Assembly: GCF_009828925.2 (NCBI RefSeq)
Contig: NZ_WUTY02000001.1
Span: 2,944,492 to 3,008,491 of the forward strand
DNA: 64,000 bases
DNA from: Methylicorpusculum oleiharenae
GTDB taxonomy: Bacteria; Pseudomonadota; Gammaproteobacteria; Methylococcales; Methylomonadaceae
Direction: 5' to 3'
Part shown: positions 8,028 through 16,762 of the stretch, piece after piece
Numbering within the stretch: the first letter of the stretch is position 1
How the letters are laid out: the number at the start of each line of letters is the position of its first letter
Made by a program: the position numbers and the translations under genes
The notes under the pieces: model-generated
Told to the model about the DNA's origin: nothing
Database searches by the model: none
What the model saw: the letters and a program-made list of their open reading frames with translations, nothing else

Positions 8028-9747
8028 GCGGTTTTTCTCTTAGTTGTTGTTCGGCCATTTCGAGTTGATGTGGGGTGATGTTGAAATGCACATCCAGATT
8101 GATCTGCTCAGGCAGCGCGTACAATTGTTTTTGAAGGTAGTCGAAAAACAAGGTGTGTTTAACCGTGTGCAATTGCTTGATTTTTAATTCTGCCTGCACT
8201 TTATTGACATAACTGCCGATCGCGCTTTCAGCTAATAAAGAGGTGACCGAAAACATTGCCGGGGCAATCAGTAAATCATGCAGGCCAATACCGCCGAATT
8301 GCAGAGATAATGCTATGGCGGCCGCATCAGTGGTTGCGCGCGTAGCTCTAAGACTATTGAGCACAAACGGTTGTTCTTTTAATTTCGTGTAAAGCCGTTG
8401 AGCGGCGGTGTCCACTTCCACTTGAAAATTTATATGATAATGGTCCACCGCTTGGCTGAATTGGGCAAGCATGGCCTTGCGGTGTTGTCTTAACAGTCCG
8501 TTGGCACTTTTCCACCACAGGCGGGTTTCATTTTGCCCTGCTTTATCGAATAATTGCTCGGCCAATTGAATCAGAATATGTTCAGCCAGCTGATTCAACA
8601 GCATGACTTCGTGACTGCTGCTGGTGAGTGGAGGGCGGCGCTGCGTCAATCGGCCCAATTTTTTTATGGGCCAGGTCAATATCTGGCGTGTTTTGAAAAT
8701 CGCCTTGTCCAGTCCCGGAATTTCAAGCAGGGTCAATAAAGAGGCTAAGGCGTGTTGAAAAGTCTCGTAATGATGCGGATGATTAAGATAATCACGCTGA
8801 TAGTGATGGAGTGCTTGTTCAGTCAGTTCATCAACCAGGCTAGCCCATTGCTGATAAGCTTCATGTTCTGCAATGACCGGTTCCAGCCAGTCCTGCCAAT
8901 GGACTTTAATAAACTGTTTGGCCAGTTCTGCGGGTTTACGGCGAGTGGCGAGACGGATAGCTTCCTTAACGGCTGATTGGGCGTGAGCAGGCCATTGCAG
9001 CGTCCTTCCCTGAGGCTGATATAACAGTGGAATGATATCGGGCACAGCGTCGGTTCTGGCGCTTAGCCATTTTTGTTTGAGTGAGGCGGTAATGACCGCT
9101 TCGGACCCTTCAGGTAATTTATTGACAACAATAAGTGTCGGCTGATCAAACGCTTCCAGTTCACGCATCATGGTCCAGACGGACTGATCGGCGTATTTTT
9201 CCTTGCTGACGACCAGGACGAGCACATCCGCAAGCGCGATGGTGCGCAGTAAGCTCTCGCTATAACCGGAGGCATCAATCGAGTCAAAATCCGGCGTATC
9301 CCAAATAATGCAGGGCGACAGTAGTTTGGATTCGCCTTGAGACTCGCTCAATGAATAGCAGTCGTAACGATCTTTGGAAAGCTGAGAAGGCAATACTTGT
9401 TCATAATGACCAAAATAGTGCTGTAAATGCGTGCAATCGTGCGAAGCTAACTGATGGTAAAAACCTTGGGCATGAACGGTATAACCGGCCAGAGGGCTGA
9501 CACCGGCGCAGTTGTCGCCCAGCAACAAATTAACCAGTGTGCTTTTTCCGGCTTGGGTTGGGCCAATTACGGCAATATTGGCTGGAAATGCTGAGGGTGA
9601 ATTGATGAAATTTGTTTTACGAATAAAAGCTTCAGCGAGAACTAGCTGATCGATTTTTTGCTGATAGAATGTTTTCTCATTGTCACTTTTATCGTGCGCT
9701 GAGACTTGTTGGTAGCGCTGCTTGAGTAATTTAATAAATTCCAGCAT
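8008..9747 (-). CDS. P-loop GTPase, upstream partner of a GTPase pair
   Basis: A second GTPase, related in plan but not a close copy of its downstream neighbour. From the start chosen here (579 residues), the G1 loop GPTQAGKST is at 62-70, the switch-II motif DTPDFDS at 150-156 again has Asp153 for the usual Gly, and NKLPEG at 209-214 stands where NKxD is expected. The rest is mostly helical, with a hydrophobic stretch near 490-520 that could insert in the membrane. The frame stays open upstream to 9861, but the first 38 residues look unlike a GTPase N-terminus, so I prefer the ATG at 9747. No strong Shine-Dalgarno supports either start. Confidence 0.72.
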   Translation of the reverse strand: MLEFIKLLKQRYQQVSAHDKSDNEKTFYQQKIDQLVLAEAFIRKTNFINSPSAFPANIAVIGPTQAGKSTLVNLLLGDNCAGVSPLAGYTVHAQGFYHQLASHDCTHLQHYFGHYEQVLPSQLSKDRYDCYSLSESQGESKLLSPCIIWDTPDFDSIDASGYSESLLRTIALADVLVLVVSKEKYADQSVWTMMRELEAFDQPTLIVVNKLPEGSEAVITASLKQKWLSARTDAVPDIIPLLYQPQGRTLQWPAHAQSAVKEAIRLATRRKPAELAKQFIKVHWQDWLEPVIAEHEAYQQWASLVDELTEQALHHYQRDYLNHPHHYETFQHALASLLTLLEIPGLDKAIFKTRQILTWPIKKLGRLTQRRPPLTSSSHEVMLLNQLAEHILIQLAEQLFDKAGQNETRLWWKSANGLLRQHRKAMLAQFSQAVDHYHINFQVEVDTAAQRLYTKLKEQPFVLNSLRATRATTDAAAIALSLQFGGIGLHDLLIAPAMFSVTSLLAESAIGSYVNKVQAELKIKQLHTVKHTLFFDYLQKQLYALPEQINLDVHFNITPHQLEMAEQQLREKPHGLRLL

Positions 9748-10059
9748 ATAGAAGTGGCTTAGGTTTATAATCGACGAACATTTTACTGTGTTTAATTCGG
9801 TTCGCGTTAAACAAATCATGTATTTAGAAAATGCTGCGGAAGTCAGTATTTTCCAAGTCACGCTGAAACTCAGGTTTCGAATTTTCAGCGTGCCGCTATG
9901 GTAAATAATTTACTGTAGACATTAAGCATCGATAACGCCCGGTCATTGATGCAAACAGTGCAGAGAACACTGCGGCAAGAGCTGAATGAATCAGTGATTG
10001 CCTGATTACGGACATAATAACAATAGCAGATCACCAGACAACGAATTGAGGTTAACTTT

Positions 10060-10485
10060 ATGAGGAAATTTTCTATCTTATTGATGCTTGCTAGCGCTTT
10101 ATCCCTTTTTGGTTGCGGTAGCGGTAGTGAAATCAATGGTCGAAACAGTAGCACCGCTTTTCGATCGGTGAAAATGATGAAAGAGCGTTTACCACAGGAG
10201 AAACGGATTCAATTTGAAGTATCATTTTGGACAATCAGGGATGCTAATAAAGACGAGTCAGCCTTCCTGGATGCCGTGGATGGAAAAAATCCTGATGAAA
10301 TTATTTTGTTAGGTAAAGAAATATACGATCAGCGTAAAAGCCAGGGTTTCAAGGAATATGAACAATATTCTTCCTGGGAAGACATGATCAGCAAGTTTGG
10401 CCAGGAGCGGATGAATCAGGACAGAACTATCAAAGCAGATCCTAGAGACCGTGATAAAGCCAACGACGTATTATACAAATTGTAA
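10060..10485 (+). CDS. Small lipoprotein of unknown function
   Basis: 141 residues with a lipoprotein signal peptide: basic start, hydrophobic core, lipobox LFGC with the lipidated Cys19. The mature protein is charged and helical, with 'MMKERLPQEKRIQFEVSF' and a 'DGKNPDEIILLG' turn. From memory this resembles the small lipoproteins grouped as DUF6694, which have no known role. It is exported and anchored, probably to the outer membrane (residue +2 is Gly, not Asp). It stands alone between the GTPase pair (divergent) and repeat-rich DNA. Confidence 0.75.
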   Translation: MRKFSILLMLASALSLFGCGSGSEINGRNSSTAFRSVKMMKERLPQEKRIQFEVSFWTIRDANKDESAFLDAVDGKNPDEIILLGKEIYDQRKSQGFKEYEQYSSWEDMISKFGQERMNQDRTIKADPRDRDKANDVLYKL

Positions 10486-10532
10486 AATTTTCGTGACTAC
10501 TCAGCCGAGCAAGAAAACAAAGATGATGCAGC

Positions 10533-10617
10533 TAGGTTGAGGTTAGCGATAGCCCCCCAATTTTCATGGTCATGGCGTTAATTGTTGGGTTGCGAAATGC
10601 GCGCAACCCAACCTACG
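10533..10617. repeat. REP-like palindromic repeat, copy A
   Basis: Starts TAGGTTGAGGTTAGCGATAGCC and ends with a perfect 11-bp hairpin, GTTGGGTTGCG (10584-10594) with CGCAACCCAAC (10602-10612), followed by CTACG. The two ends are themselves roughly inverted. The same sequence style recurs at 10719-10800 and 46155-46249. Confidence 0.65.
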
Positions 10618-10718
10618 AGGGACCATTGAACCAAGCCCCATAATTCAAACCGGCTTATCCAGAGTTTCAATAAAACAAGGTCATGTGCGTTACCCGACAT
10701 GATGAGCAAGGAATGCAA

Positions 10719-10800
10719 CGTAGGTTGCGGTTGACGATAGCCAACCCAACAGTCAAGGTCATGATGATAATTGCTGGGTTGCGAAAAGCATGCAACCTAG
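10719..10800. repeat. REP-like palindromic repeat, copy B
   Basis: Begins CGTAGGTTGCGGTTGACGATAGCC and ends TGGGTTGCG...TGCAACCTAG, matching copy A with scattered differences and an eroded hairpin. It is in the same orientation as copy A and about 185 bp from it, so it may form a two-unit mosaic. Confidence 0.55.
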
Positions 10801-10852
10801 GCTTAATATTTACAACTTTCCCCGTTTTTCAAGACTACAAATCCGGCAAACA

Positions 10853-11068
10853 TCATCTTGTTGATGTCATTAGCTCAACGCCGGCAGCCGCTAACAGATC
10901 AGTTATAGAAGTTTCACAGGCCCCGCAACCTGAGCAGGCGCCTGTATTTCTTGATAGCTTGTCGAGGCTATCGACGCAGCTCTCTATAAGTTCCTTGATT
11001 TTTTCTTCAGTCGTGCCAGTGCAGTGACAAATAATGTCTCTTTTTTTATCAGTATTGATTTCATTCAT
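10853..11068 (-). CDS. BFD-like [2Fe-2S] ferredoxin
   Basis: Small iron-sulfur protein of the bacterioferritin-associated-ferredoxin (Fer2_BFD) family, usually an electron donor for iron release or a module of larger oxidoreductases. The 71-residue form has four cluster Cys in the family pattern, CHC (Cys14, Cys16) and CSGC (Cys45, Cys48), plus an extra Cys51. The start at 11068 is chosen because the ATG overlaps the upstream channel gene's TGA in an ATGAATGA junction; the longer frame to 11122 would overlap far more and begins with an unrelated leader. No bacterioferritin gene is nearby, so its partner is unknown. Confidence 0.8.
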   Translation of the reverse strand: MNEINTDKKRDIICHCTGTTEEKIKELIESCVDSLDKLSRNTGACSGCGACETSITDLLAAAGVELMTSTR

Positions 11069-14000
11069 GTTGAATGCCGTTTTTGATAGAAGCGTCAGCA
11101 GGAGAGGGCAGGTTTTGTTCAATAGCCGGACTATTAAATGCGCCGGGTGGGGTTGTTTTTATATGGATATCGCGTTGGGGGGGAAAAGGGATTTCAATGT
11201 TATGTACTTTGAAAGCCTTAATGAGCCGCATGTGTAAATCATGAGTAGCAGCCAATCGCCCGGATAAGTCGCTGACGTAGATCCGTATCGAAAAGTCTAA
11301 TGAACTGGCTCCAAATCCAACCATCAAAACATTGGGTTCGGGTTCGACCAACACTCGTGGCGTCGATTTGACAGTTTCTATCATTACTTTATGGGCCAGT
11401 TCTATATCTGTCCCATAAGCAATTCCTACAGGAATAACCACACGGGTAATCTGGTCGGTGAGCGTCCAGTTGATCATTTGTCCGGTGATAAATGTTTTAT
11501 TGGGCACGATAAGTTCTTTTTGATCCCAGTCAGTCAAAGTTGTTGCCCGCATTTGAATGCGGCTGACTTTGCCGCTGATATCGCCTATGGTTACAGTGTC
11601 CCCGACACGGATCGGACGTTCAAACAGGATAATAATCCCTGAAACCAGGTTGGCGAATATTTCCTGCAAACCAAAACCCAAGCCCAAACTGAGCGCAGCA
11701 ACCAGCCATTGGACCTGAGACCAGCTGCCTCCCAATTCATTGGCGATGATGATAAAGCCGATAGCCATCAGGCCGTATTGGGCAAGCTGGTTGACAGCAT
11801 ATCGCGTTCCCGCTTCGGCCGATATCTGCCTGAAAATCATTAATTCCATCAGCCCTGAAAAGTTTTTAACGGCAACGATAACGACAAACATATAAAGTCC
11901 GGCCAATAGCAGGTTCGTCAAGGTAACCGGTTGAATAGTTTCCTGACTATCGATGATTTGCAGGTGCTGCCATAAGACAATGTTATCCATGAATGAAAAT
12001 GCAGGCAGAATATCGCGCCAGATCATCCATATGCCGACGATCAAACTGAAACCGATAAAGACGCTGAGCAAAGTTTTGGTTTGGGCGTTGATTTTGGGAA
12101 TATCGAGCAATTGTTCGTCAATGGGAATAATAGGATCGTCGCTGGACCCGCCGGCGGGTTTCGAAATTTGTGCGGCGGCTGTTTTGCGTTTTTGCCGGGC
12201 ATTTTTTAATGCCAATTGACGATTGGCCAAGGTTAACCACCGCACGACCAGTTCGTGAATCAGCAGATTTGCCATGATCAGCCTGAGGGTGACAATCAGT
12301 TTGTGTTGTAATTCCAGCGCGCTCAGGTAATAACCTGCGATAGCAAAACCGGCGATAATCAAAGGTGTGACTACGATGCCGGGATACCAAAAAAAACGTA
12401 ATCGAGTCAGCCAGCCATTTTTATTTTCCAGGATTAAATGGGTCAATAAACCGTTATTAGGTTTCAGCAAGCGGCCTAAAAACAGAGCGAGTGAGAACAT
12501 AACAATAATATGCGCCAAACGCCCTAAGTGATCGCTGATGCTTGAGTAGGGTAAAGGCGTTCCAACTGCAATCAGAAAAAAACAGGGTACAGCTATATAG
12601 CGAACCCAGCGTAATTCTTTACTGACCTGTTTTACAGTTTGTTCACGCCACAAAAAATGTTTATGAGCAATGCCCTGAGGACGAAAAAGCTTGTAAAAAA
12701 ACTGTATTAATAAATAAGGGATAGCTGCTGCGCTAAGTCCTGTGCCTATTGCGTTACTAAACTCGGAGACATTTCCGGGCAGCATAAGAAAAAGGCCTGC
12801 ATAAAAAAACAGCAAGGGCATTTGGCTGGCCAGAATAAGCGTACAGACTAAGGCTTTAATCGTAAGGTTAAAACCGTCCGTATAGATTTTTTCAATTTTT
12901 TCTGTCGTGGCCGCCAATTCGGTTTTGGCCCAAGCTTTAAGCATGCGAAGAACCACTATGCTCATCAGAGCCAGAATGGCAAAAAACAGATTTTCCCTGA
13001 CGCTATAACCTAAATCCTTGATTAATCCGAACCATTGATGAGGCGACAATAGCCAAATTGAGGCTTGATAAAGCCCCGCAATAAAGTTAAGTCCAATGGG
13101 GTTGGAGCTGGGCACCCACAAAAGGCGTTTATCAAGAAAATTGGCAAATTTTTCAGACTGGCCGAACAATTGCTGACGGGCAAAATCGAAATCACTCAAG
13201 GAGCGCAGATAAGACGTATAGGCAGAGGTCAGGCGATTGAGTATTTCCGTTTGATTGTTCAACAGCACTCTCAACTCGGCCTGAATCATCATTCTTTCAT
13301 TACCGGGTAATGACGGCGCAACGAGTTGGTCCATTAACTCGCTTAATACAATATTGATATCCGTATGTGATTTTAATTTGTCTTCTACTTTGAATAAATT
13401 AAGACTGGTTAAGGCGGTTTCTTCTTGTATCGTATCGGATCGAACAGTAAATTTATCCGCTGAGGGGAGGTTTCTGCGTTGTTCTCTCAGGATTTTGCCC
13501 AGTGCGGGACTTAATCCGGCGAGGCTGATTTTACGCTCGGCGCTTTTGAAATCGGAATCAAGTTCGCTGGTCTTCGTTTCAATTTTCGTTTTGAGCTCGA
13601 TATAGTGTTCTATTTTTTGATTGACTGCCTGCAGATCCCGACTGAATTGGATGTTTTCACGCGTTATCGTCTGGATAACAGGGTGTTTGCCGGCGATTTC
13701 CTGTTCTGCCTGATCAAGCGCTTCTTGAATCTCTCTGGCTTTTTCCTGCCTCCGCTCAGCTATCAAGGCTTCAATCGCACCGACAACGGGTATTTGTAGG
13801 TTTTTCTTAAGGTCCAGTAAACGTAATTCGGTATTGAGCACCTCAATTCTTACCGGCTGGCTGATCGCCTCCAATTCCAGGAGTTTAATTTCAGCCGTTC
13901 GGGAGGTGATGCTGGAATTTAAATAGTGTTTCAGCGCCTCCGATTCAAGGATTGAATCTCCTGCTCTTGCAGGTGATGTCAGGCGTTTTGATAATTCCTC

Positions 14001-14525
14001 GATGTCCTGTCTTGCTTTGACCGTTTCAAGCCGTATCAAATTGGAGCGGTTATTTTCAGTAACCAGACGGCCTTCAATTATTTTTATTTGCTCCTCTAAA
14101 TCGCTGATTTTTCCTTTTTCGATCAGTAAGCGTTGTTCCAGTTCTTCTTGAGGGATAGTGTAAAAATCATTTTTTATAGGTTCATTCAGCTTGCTTTGAA
14201 GATGAGTAATTTCCTCTGATAATGCTTTTATTTTATGCGGCGCCTCTTTCATGTCTTTTTGGTAGGCGTCCGTCAATTCGTTAAATCGTTGATTATTAAG
14301 CCTGTTGTCTTTAATCGAACGGTAATGCTTGATTACCCTGGCTTTCGTGCTTTCATCAAGATCCTGATTGGCATTTAAGGCTTCGATTTTTAATTCCAAT
14401 GTCTGTTCGTCAAGTGCCGAAATGTCATCGAGCACCACAGTTTCAATAGCTGAGACATCCAGCGCAATAAGAATCGTGATAAGAAATAGCAGGAGACTGA
14501 AGGATGTAAGGCGGTTTTTTATCAT
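11061..14525 (-). CDS. mscK: MscK/KefA-type mechanosensitive channel
   Basis: Large MscS-superfamily channel that opens under membrane tension to release solutes. 1154 residues: signal peptide (about 1-25), a long periplasmic coiled-coil region (about 30-480), around ten predicted membrane helices from 490 onward, then the MscS core with the Gly/Ala-rich pore helix 'AALSLGLGFGLQEIFANLVSG' in short runs around residue 930 and a cytoplasmic beta domain with 'RPIRVGDTVTIGDISGKV'. The length and layout match MscK/MscM rather than small MscS. It is probably co-transcribed with the BFD-like ferredoxin. The mscK versus mscM (yjeP-like) label is uncertain. Confidence 0.85.
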   Translation of the reverse strand: MIKNRLTSFSLLLFLITILIALDVSAIETVVLDDISALDEQTLELKIEALNANQDLDESTKARVIKHYRSIKDNRLNNQRFNELTDAYQKDMKEAPHKIKALSEEITHLQSKLNEPIKNDFYTIPQEELEQRLLIEKGKISDLEEQIKIIEGRLVTENNRSNLIRLETVKARQDIEELSKRLTSPARAGDSILESEALKHYLNSSITSRTAEIKLLELEAISQPVRIEVLNTELRLLDLKKNLQIPVVGAIEALIAERRQEKAREIQEALDQAEQEIAGKHPVIQTITRENIQFSRDLQAVNQKIEHYIELKTKIETKTSELDSDFKSAERKISLAGLSPALGKILREQRRNLPSADKFTVRSDTIQEETALTSLNLFKVEDKLKSHTDINIVLSELMDQLVAPSLPGNERMMIQAELRVLLNNQTEILNRLTSAYTSYLRSLSDFDFARQQLFGQSEKFANFLDKRLLWVPSSNPIGLNFIAGLYQASIWLLSPHQWFGLIKDLGYSVRENLFFAILALMSIVVLRMLKAWAKTELAATTEKIEKIYTDGFNLTIKALVCTLILASQMPLLFFYAGLFLMLPGNVSEFSNAIGTGLSAAAIPYLLIQFFYKLFRPQGIAHKHFLWREQTVKQVSKELRWVRYIAVPCFFLIAVGTPLPYSSISDHLGRLAHIIVMFSLALFLGRLLKPNNGLLTHLILENKNGWLTRLRFFWYPGIVVTPLIIAGFAIAGYYLSALELQHKLIVTLRLIMANLLIHELVVRWLTLANRQLALKNARQKRKTAAAQISKPAGGSSDDPIIPIDEQLLDIPKINAQTKTLLSVFIGFSLIVGIWMIWRDILPAFSFMDNIVLWQHLQIIDSQETIQPVTLTNLLLAGLYMFVVIVAVKNFSGLMELMIFRQISAEAGTRYAVNQLAQYGLMAIGFIIIANELGGSWSQVQWLVAALSLGLGFGLQEIFANLVSGIIILFERPIRVGDTVTIGDISGKVSRIQMRATTLTDWDQKELIVPNKTFITGQMINWTLTDQITRVVIPVGIAYGTDIELAHKVMIETVKSTPRVLVEPEPNVLMVGFGASSLDFSIRIYVSDLSGRLAATHDLHMRLIKAFKVHNIEIPFPPQRDIHIKTTPPGAFNSPAIEQNLPSPADASIKNGIQHE

Positions 14526-14737
14526 TAAATAAAGAAAGTGGAAGTCAGGATAAAATGAACGGAAATGTTCTTGGCTGCCGATTTACTGATCGTGCAGCTT
14601 GGCCGATGTATTTATCAAAAAGCAGTTTGTCATTCAGGTTATAACATGATTGGTTACAGGGTTGATCTGTAAAACAAGTATTTCTGATTCTGCGGTAGAA
14701 TAGAAGCCATAGTGACTATGAGCATTTTTTATAGACG

Positions 14738-15358
14738 ATGATACACAACAACGAATTTCTGGCAAAGGCGCAACAGTTGATTGAAGCGGGCCGTTTTATC
14801 GACAGTAAAGGCTGGGTACCTGCTACCAGTGGAAATTTTTCGGCGAGGCTTTCCGATGGAAATATAGCTATTACTGTTTCCGGCCGCCACAAAGGGCGGC
14901 TGGTAGAAGACGATATCATGTTGATAGACAGCATGGGGCAATCGTTGGACGGCAAGAAACCCTCTGCCGAAACGCTGTTGCATACGTCAATTTATAAGCG
15001 CTTTGAGCAAGTTCGGTGCGTTTTGCATCCTCATTCCCAAAGTTCGATGCTGATATCTCGGTTATTCAAATCGGCGCTGGTATTGAAAAATTACGAATTA
15101 CTGAAAGCCCTGGCCGGTATCGACACCCATGAAACCCAAACGGTTGTGCCTGTTTTTGCGAATGATCAAAATATCGCACGTTTGTCCGCCGAAGTTGAAA
15201 GCTATATGGATCAAAACGATCCGATTCATGCCTACATCATTGCCGGTCATGGGTTTTACACCTGGGGTAAGGATATCGCTGAGGCATTACTGCATGTCGA
15301 AGCACTGGAATTTTTATTTGAATGTGAAATTAAACTGTACGGAGTTCAACTGCCATGA
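14738..15358 (+). CDS. mtnB: Methylthioribulose-1-phosphate dehydratase
   Basis: Methionine salvage step: dehydrates 5-methylthioribulose-1-phosphate to the diketone phosphate. The 206-residue class II aldolase-fold protein has the entry motif GWVPATSGNFSAR (25-37), Glu78 in PSAETLLH, the zinc ligands His97 and His99 (LHPHSQSS) and His171 (AGHGFYTWG). It is first of three genes in the operon, and its TGA overlaps the ATG of mtnD. mtnA and mtnN are not in the window. No clear Shine-Dalgarno is visible at 14738. Confidence 0.95.
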   Translation: MIHNNEFLAKAQQLIEAGRFIDSKGWVPATSGNFSARLSDGNIAITVSGRHKGRLVEDDIMLIDSMGQSLDGKKPSAETLLHTSIYKRFEQVRCVLHPHSQSSMLISRLFKSALVLKNYELLKALAGIDTHETQTVVPVFANDQNIARLSAEVESYMDQNDPIHAYIIAGHGFYTWGKDIAEALLHVEALEFLFECEIKLYGVQLP

Positions 15359-15915
15359 GCGCATTATCTGTTTACCAAGAAGAACAGCCCCAACAAAAAA
15401 CAACTTATTTTGACTTTGACGATATTCAGCAACAGCTGGCTTCGCTGGGCGTTCGATTCGAACGATGGAATGCCGCATTTCCATTGGCCGATACTGCCGA
15501 TCAGGACACTGTTTTTAGTGCCTACAAGCAGTCTATAGAGCAATTAAAAAAAGAATACGGCTTTCAATCAGTAGATTTAATCAGTATGAACGCCGGTCAT
15601 CCTGACAAGGAAGGCCTGCGCACTAAATTCCTTTCAGAACATGTGCATGAAGATTTTGAAGTACGGTTTTTTATAAAAGGCCGTGGGCTTTTCTGTTTGC
15701 ATGTAGACGATAAAGTATATGCCATGCTCTGCGAACAAGGCGATTTGATCAGCGTACCGGCAGGCACTCGGCATTGGTTTGATATGGGAGAGTTGCCCGA
15801 CTTTAAATGTATCCGTCTGTTTACCACGCAGGAAGGCTGGGTGGCTCAATTTACGGGAGATCCTATCGCCGCTCAGTTCCCCACTTTGGACCAGTTTGCA
15901 GCCGAATTGTCATGA
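15355..15915 (+). CDS. mtnD: Acireductone dioxygenase
   Basis: Cupin enzyme that cleaves acireductone with O2; the iron form gives the methionine precursor 2-keto-4-methylthiobutyrate, while a nickel form gives CO. 186 residues. The metal ligands are visible: His96 and His98 (EHVHED), Glu102 (FEVRFF) and His140 (AGTRHWFD), the classic HxH-E-H set. It starts inside the end of mtnB and ends inside the start of mtnC (ATGA at both junctions), so translation of the three is coupled. Confidence 0.96.
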   Translation: MSALSVYQEEQPQQKTTYFDFDDIQQQLASLGVRFERWNAAFPLADTADQDTVFSAYKQSIEQLKKEYGFQSVDLISMNAGHPDKEGLRTKFLSEHVHEDFEVRFFIKGRGLFCLHVDDKVYAMLCEQGDLISVPAGTRHWFDMGELPDFKCIRLFTTQEGWVAQFTGDPIAAQFPTLDQFAAELS

Positions 15916-16619
15916 TTAAAGCCATAGTGACTGATATCGAAGGCACCACTTCATCTCTGTCTTTTGTTAAAGAGGTATTGTTTCCGTATTCCCGGCAACA
16001 CGTGGCTGATTTTGTCAGAGGCCATGCCGCTCAGCCGGACGTTAAAAAAATATTGACCGATGCAGAGCAACTGCTAGGCAAAAAAACTGATATTGACGGG
16101 CTTATTGATCAATTTATTAGCTGGATAGATCTTGATCAGAAGATAACTCCGCTTAAATCGCTACAAGGTTTGATATGGGAACACGGCTATCAAACTGGCG
16201 ATTTTAAAGGCCATCTTTATGAAGATGCTCATCAATGTCTTACGGCATGGAAAGAACTAGGTATTTCTCTGTATGTTTATTCTTCAGGTTCCGTTTATGC
16301 TCAAAAGCTGTTGTTTGGTCACACCGAATACGGTGATTTGACAGCTTTATTTTCAGGTTATTTTGATACACAAATTGGCGGTAAAAAGGAGCGGGATTCT
16401 TACCTGGCCATAGCCGATCAAATCGGGTTACCGGCTATCGATATTCTGTTTTTATCGGATATTAAAGAGGAGCTCGATGCCGCTAAAGCCGCCGGATACA
16501 AGACAACATGGTTAATCAGGGACGGGGATGCGGACCCCGATTCAGATCATCTCATTGCGAGAGACTTTTTTGAAATAAAACTTCCTGATTACTTTGAACC
16601 TTCAGCCAATTTGATTTGA
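15912..16619 (+). CDS. mtnC: Enolase-phosphatase E1
   Basis: HAD-superfamily bifunctional enzyme that enolizes and dephosphorylates the MtnB product to acireductone. 235 residues from the ATG at 15912, which overlaps the mtnD stop; the open frame upstream is only antisense-like mtnD sequence in another frame. Asp8 and Glu10 of TDIEGTT are the HAD nucleophile region, 'YSSGS' is motif II, and 'LFLSDIKEELDAAKAAG' (short runs) carries motif IV. It ends the operon; repeat DNA follows. Confidence 0.95.
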   Translation: MIKAIVTDIEGTTSSLSFVKEVLFPYSRQHVADFVRGHAAQPDVKKILTDAEQLLGKKTDIDGLIDQFISWIDLDQKITPLKSLQGLIWEHGYQTGDFKGHLYEDAHQCLTAWKELGISLYVYSSGSVYAQKLLFGHTEYGDLTALFSGYFDTQIGGKKERDSYLAIADQIGLPAIDILFLSDIKEELDAAKAAGYKTTWLIRDGDADPDSDHLIARDFFEIKLPDYFEPSANLI

Positions 16620-16630
16620 ATCAGAGTTCA

Positions 16631-16760
16631 CGCCTGGATCCCGTTAGGCCGCGTAAGCGAATCCAGGTCCCGTCGATATGAAAGTCCAACGCCATCCATG
16701 GCTTCTGGATCCCGGCAACCGTGCCGGGGTGAACCCCATTCTTTCCGGGCTTATAGTAAT
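16631..16760. repeat. REP/hairpin-rich intergenic repeat
   Basis: Two hairpins between convergent genes: CCTGGATCC...GAATCCAGG around 16633-16667, and a perfect 7-bp stem CCCGGCA/TGCCGGG at 16711-16728. 'CTGGATCCCGG' occurs twice in eroded form. The style is that of the common 'CTGGATTCCGGC' intergenic repeats. It may also serve as a two-sided terminator for mtnC and the kinase gene. Confidence 0.5.
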
Positions 16761-16762
16761 AA

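Noticed and set aside
9748-9861. Upstream extension of the second GTPase
   Set aside because: Extra 38 residues look random and lack a Shine-Dalgarno; the ATG at 9747 gives a normal N-terminus.
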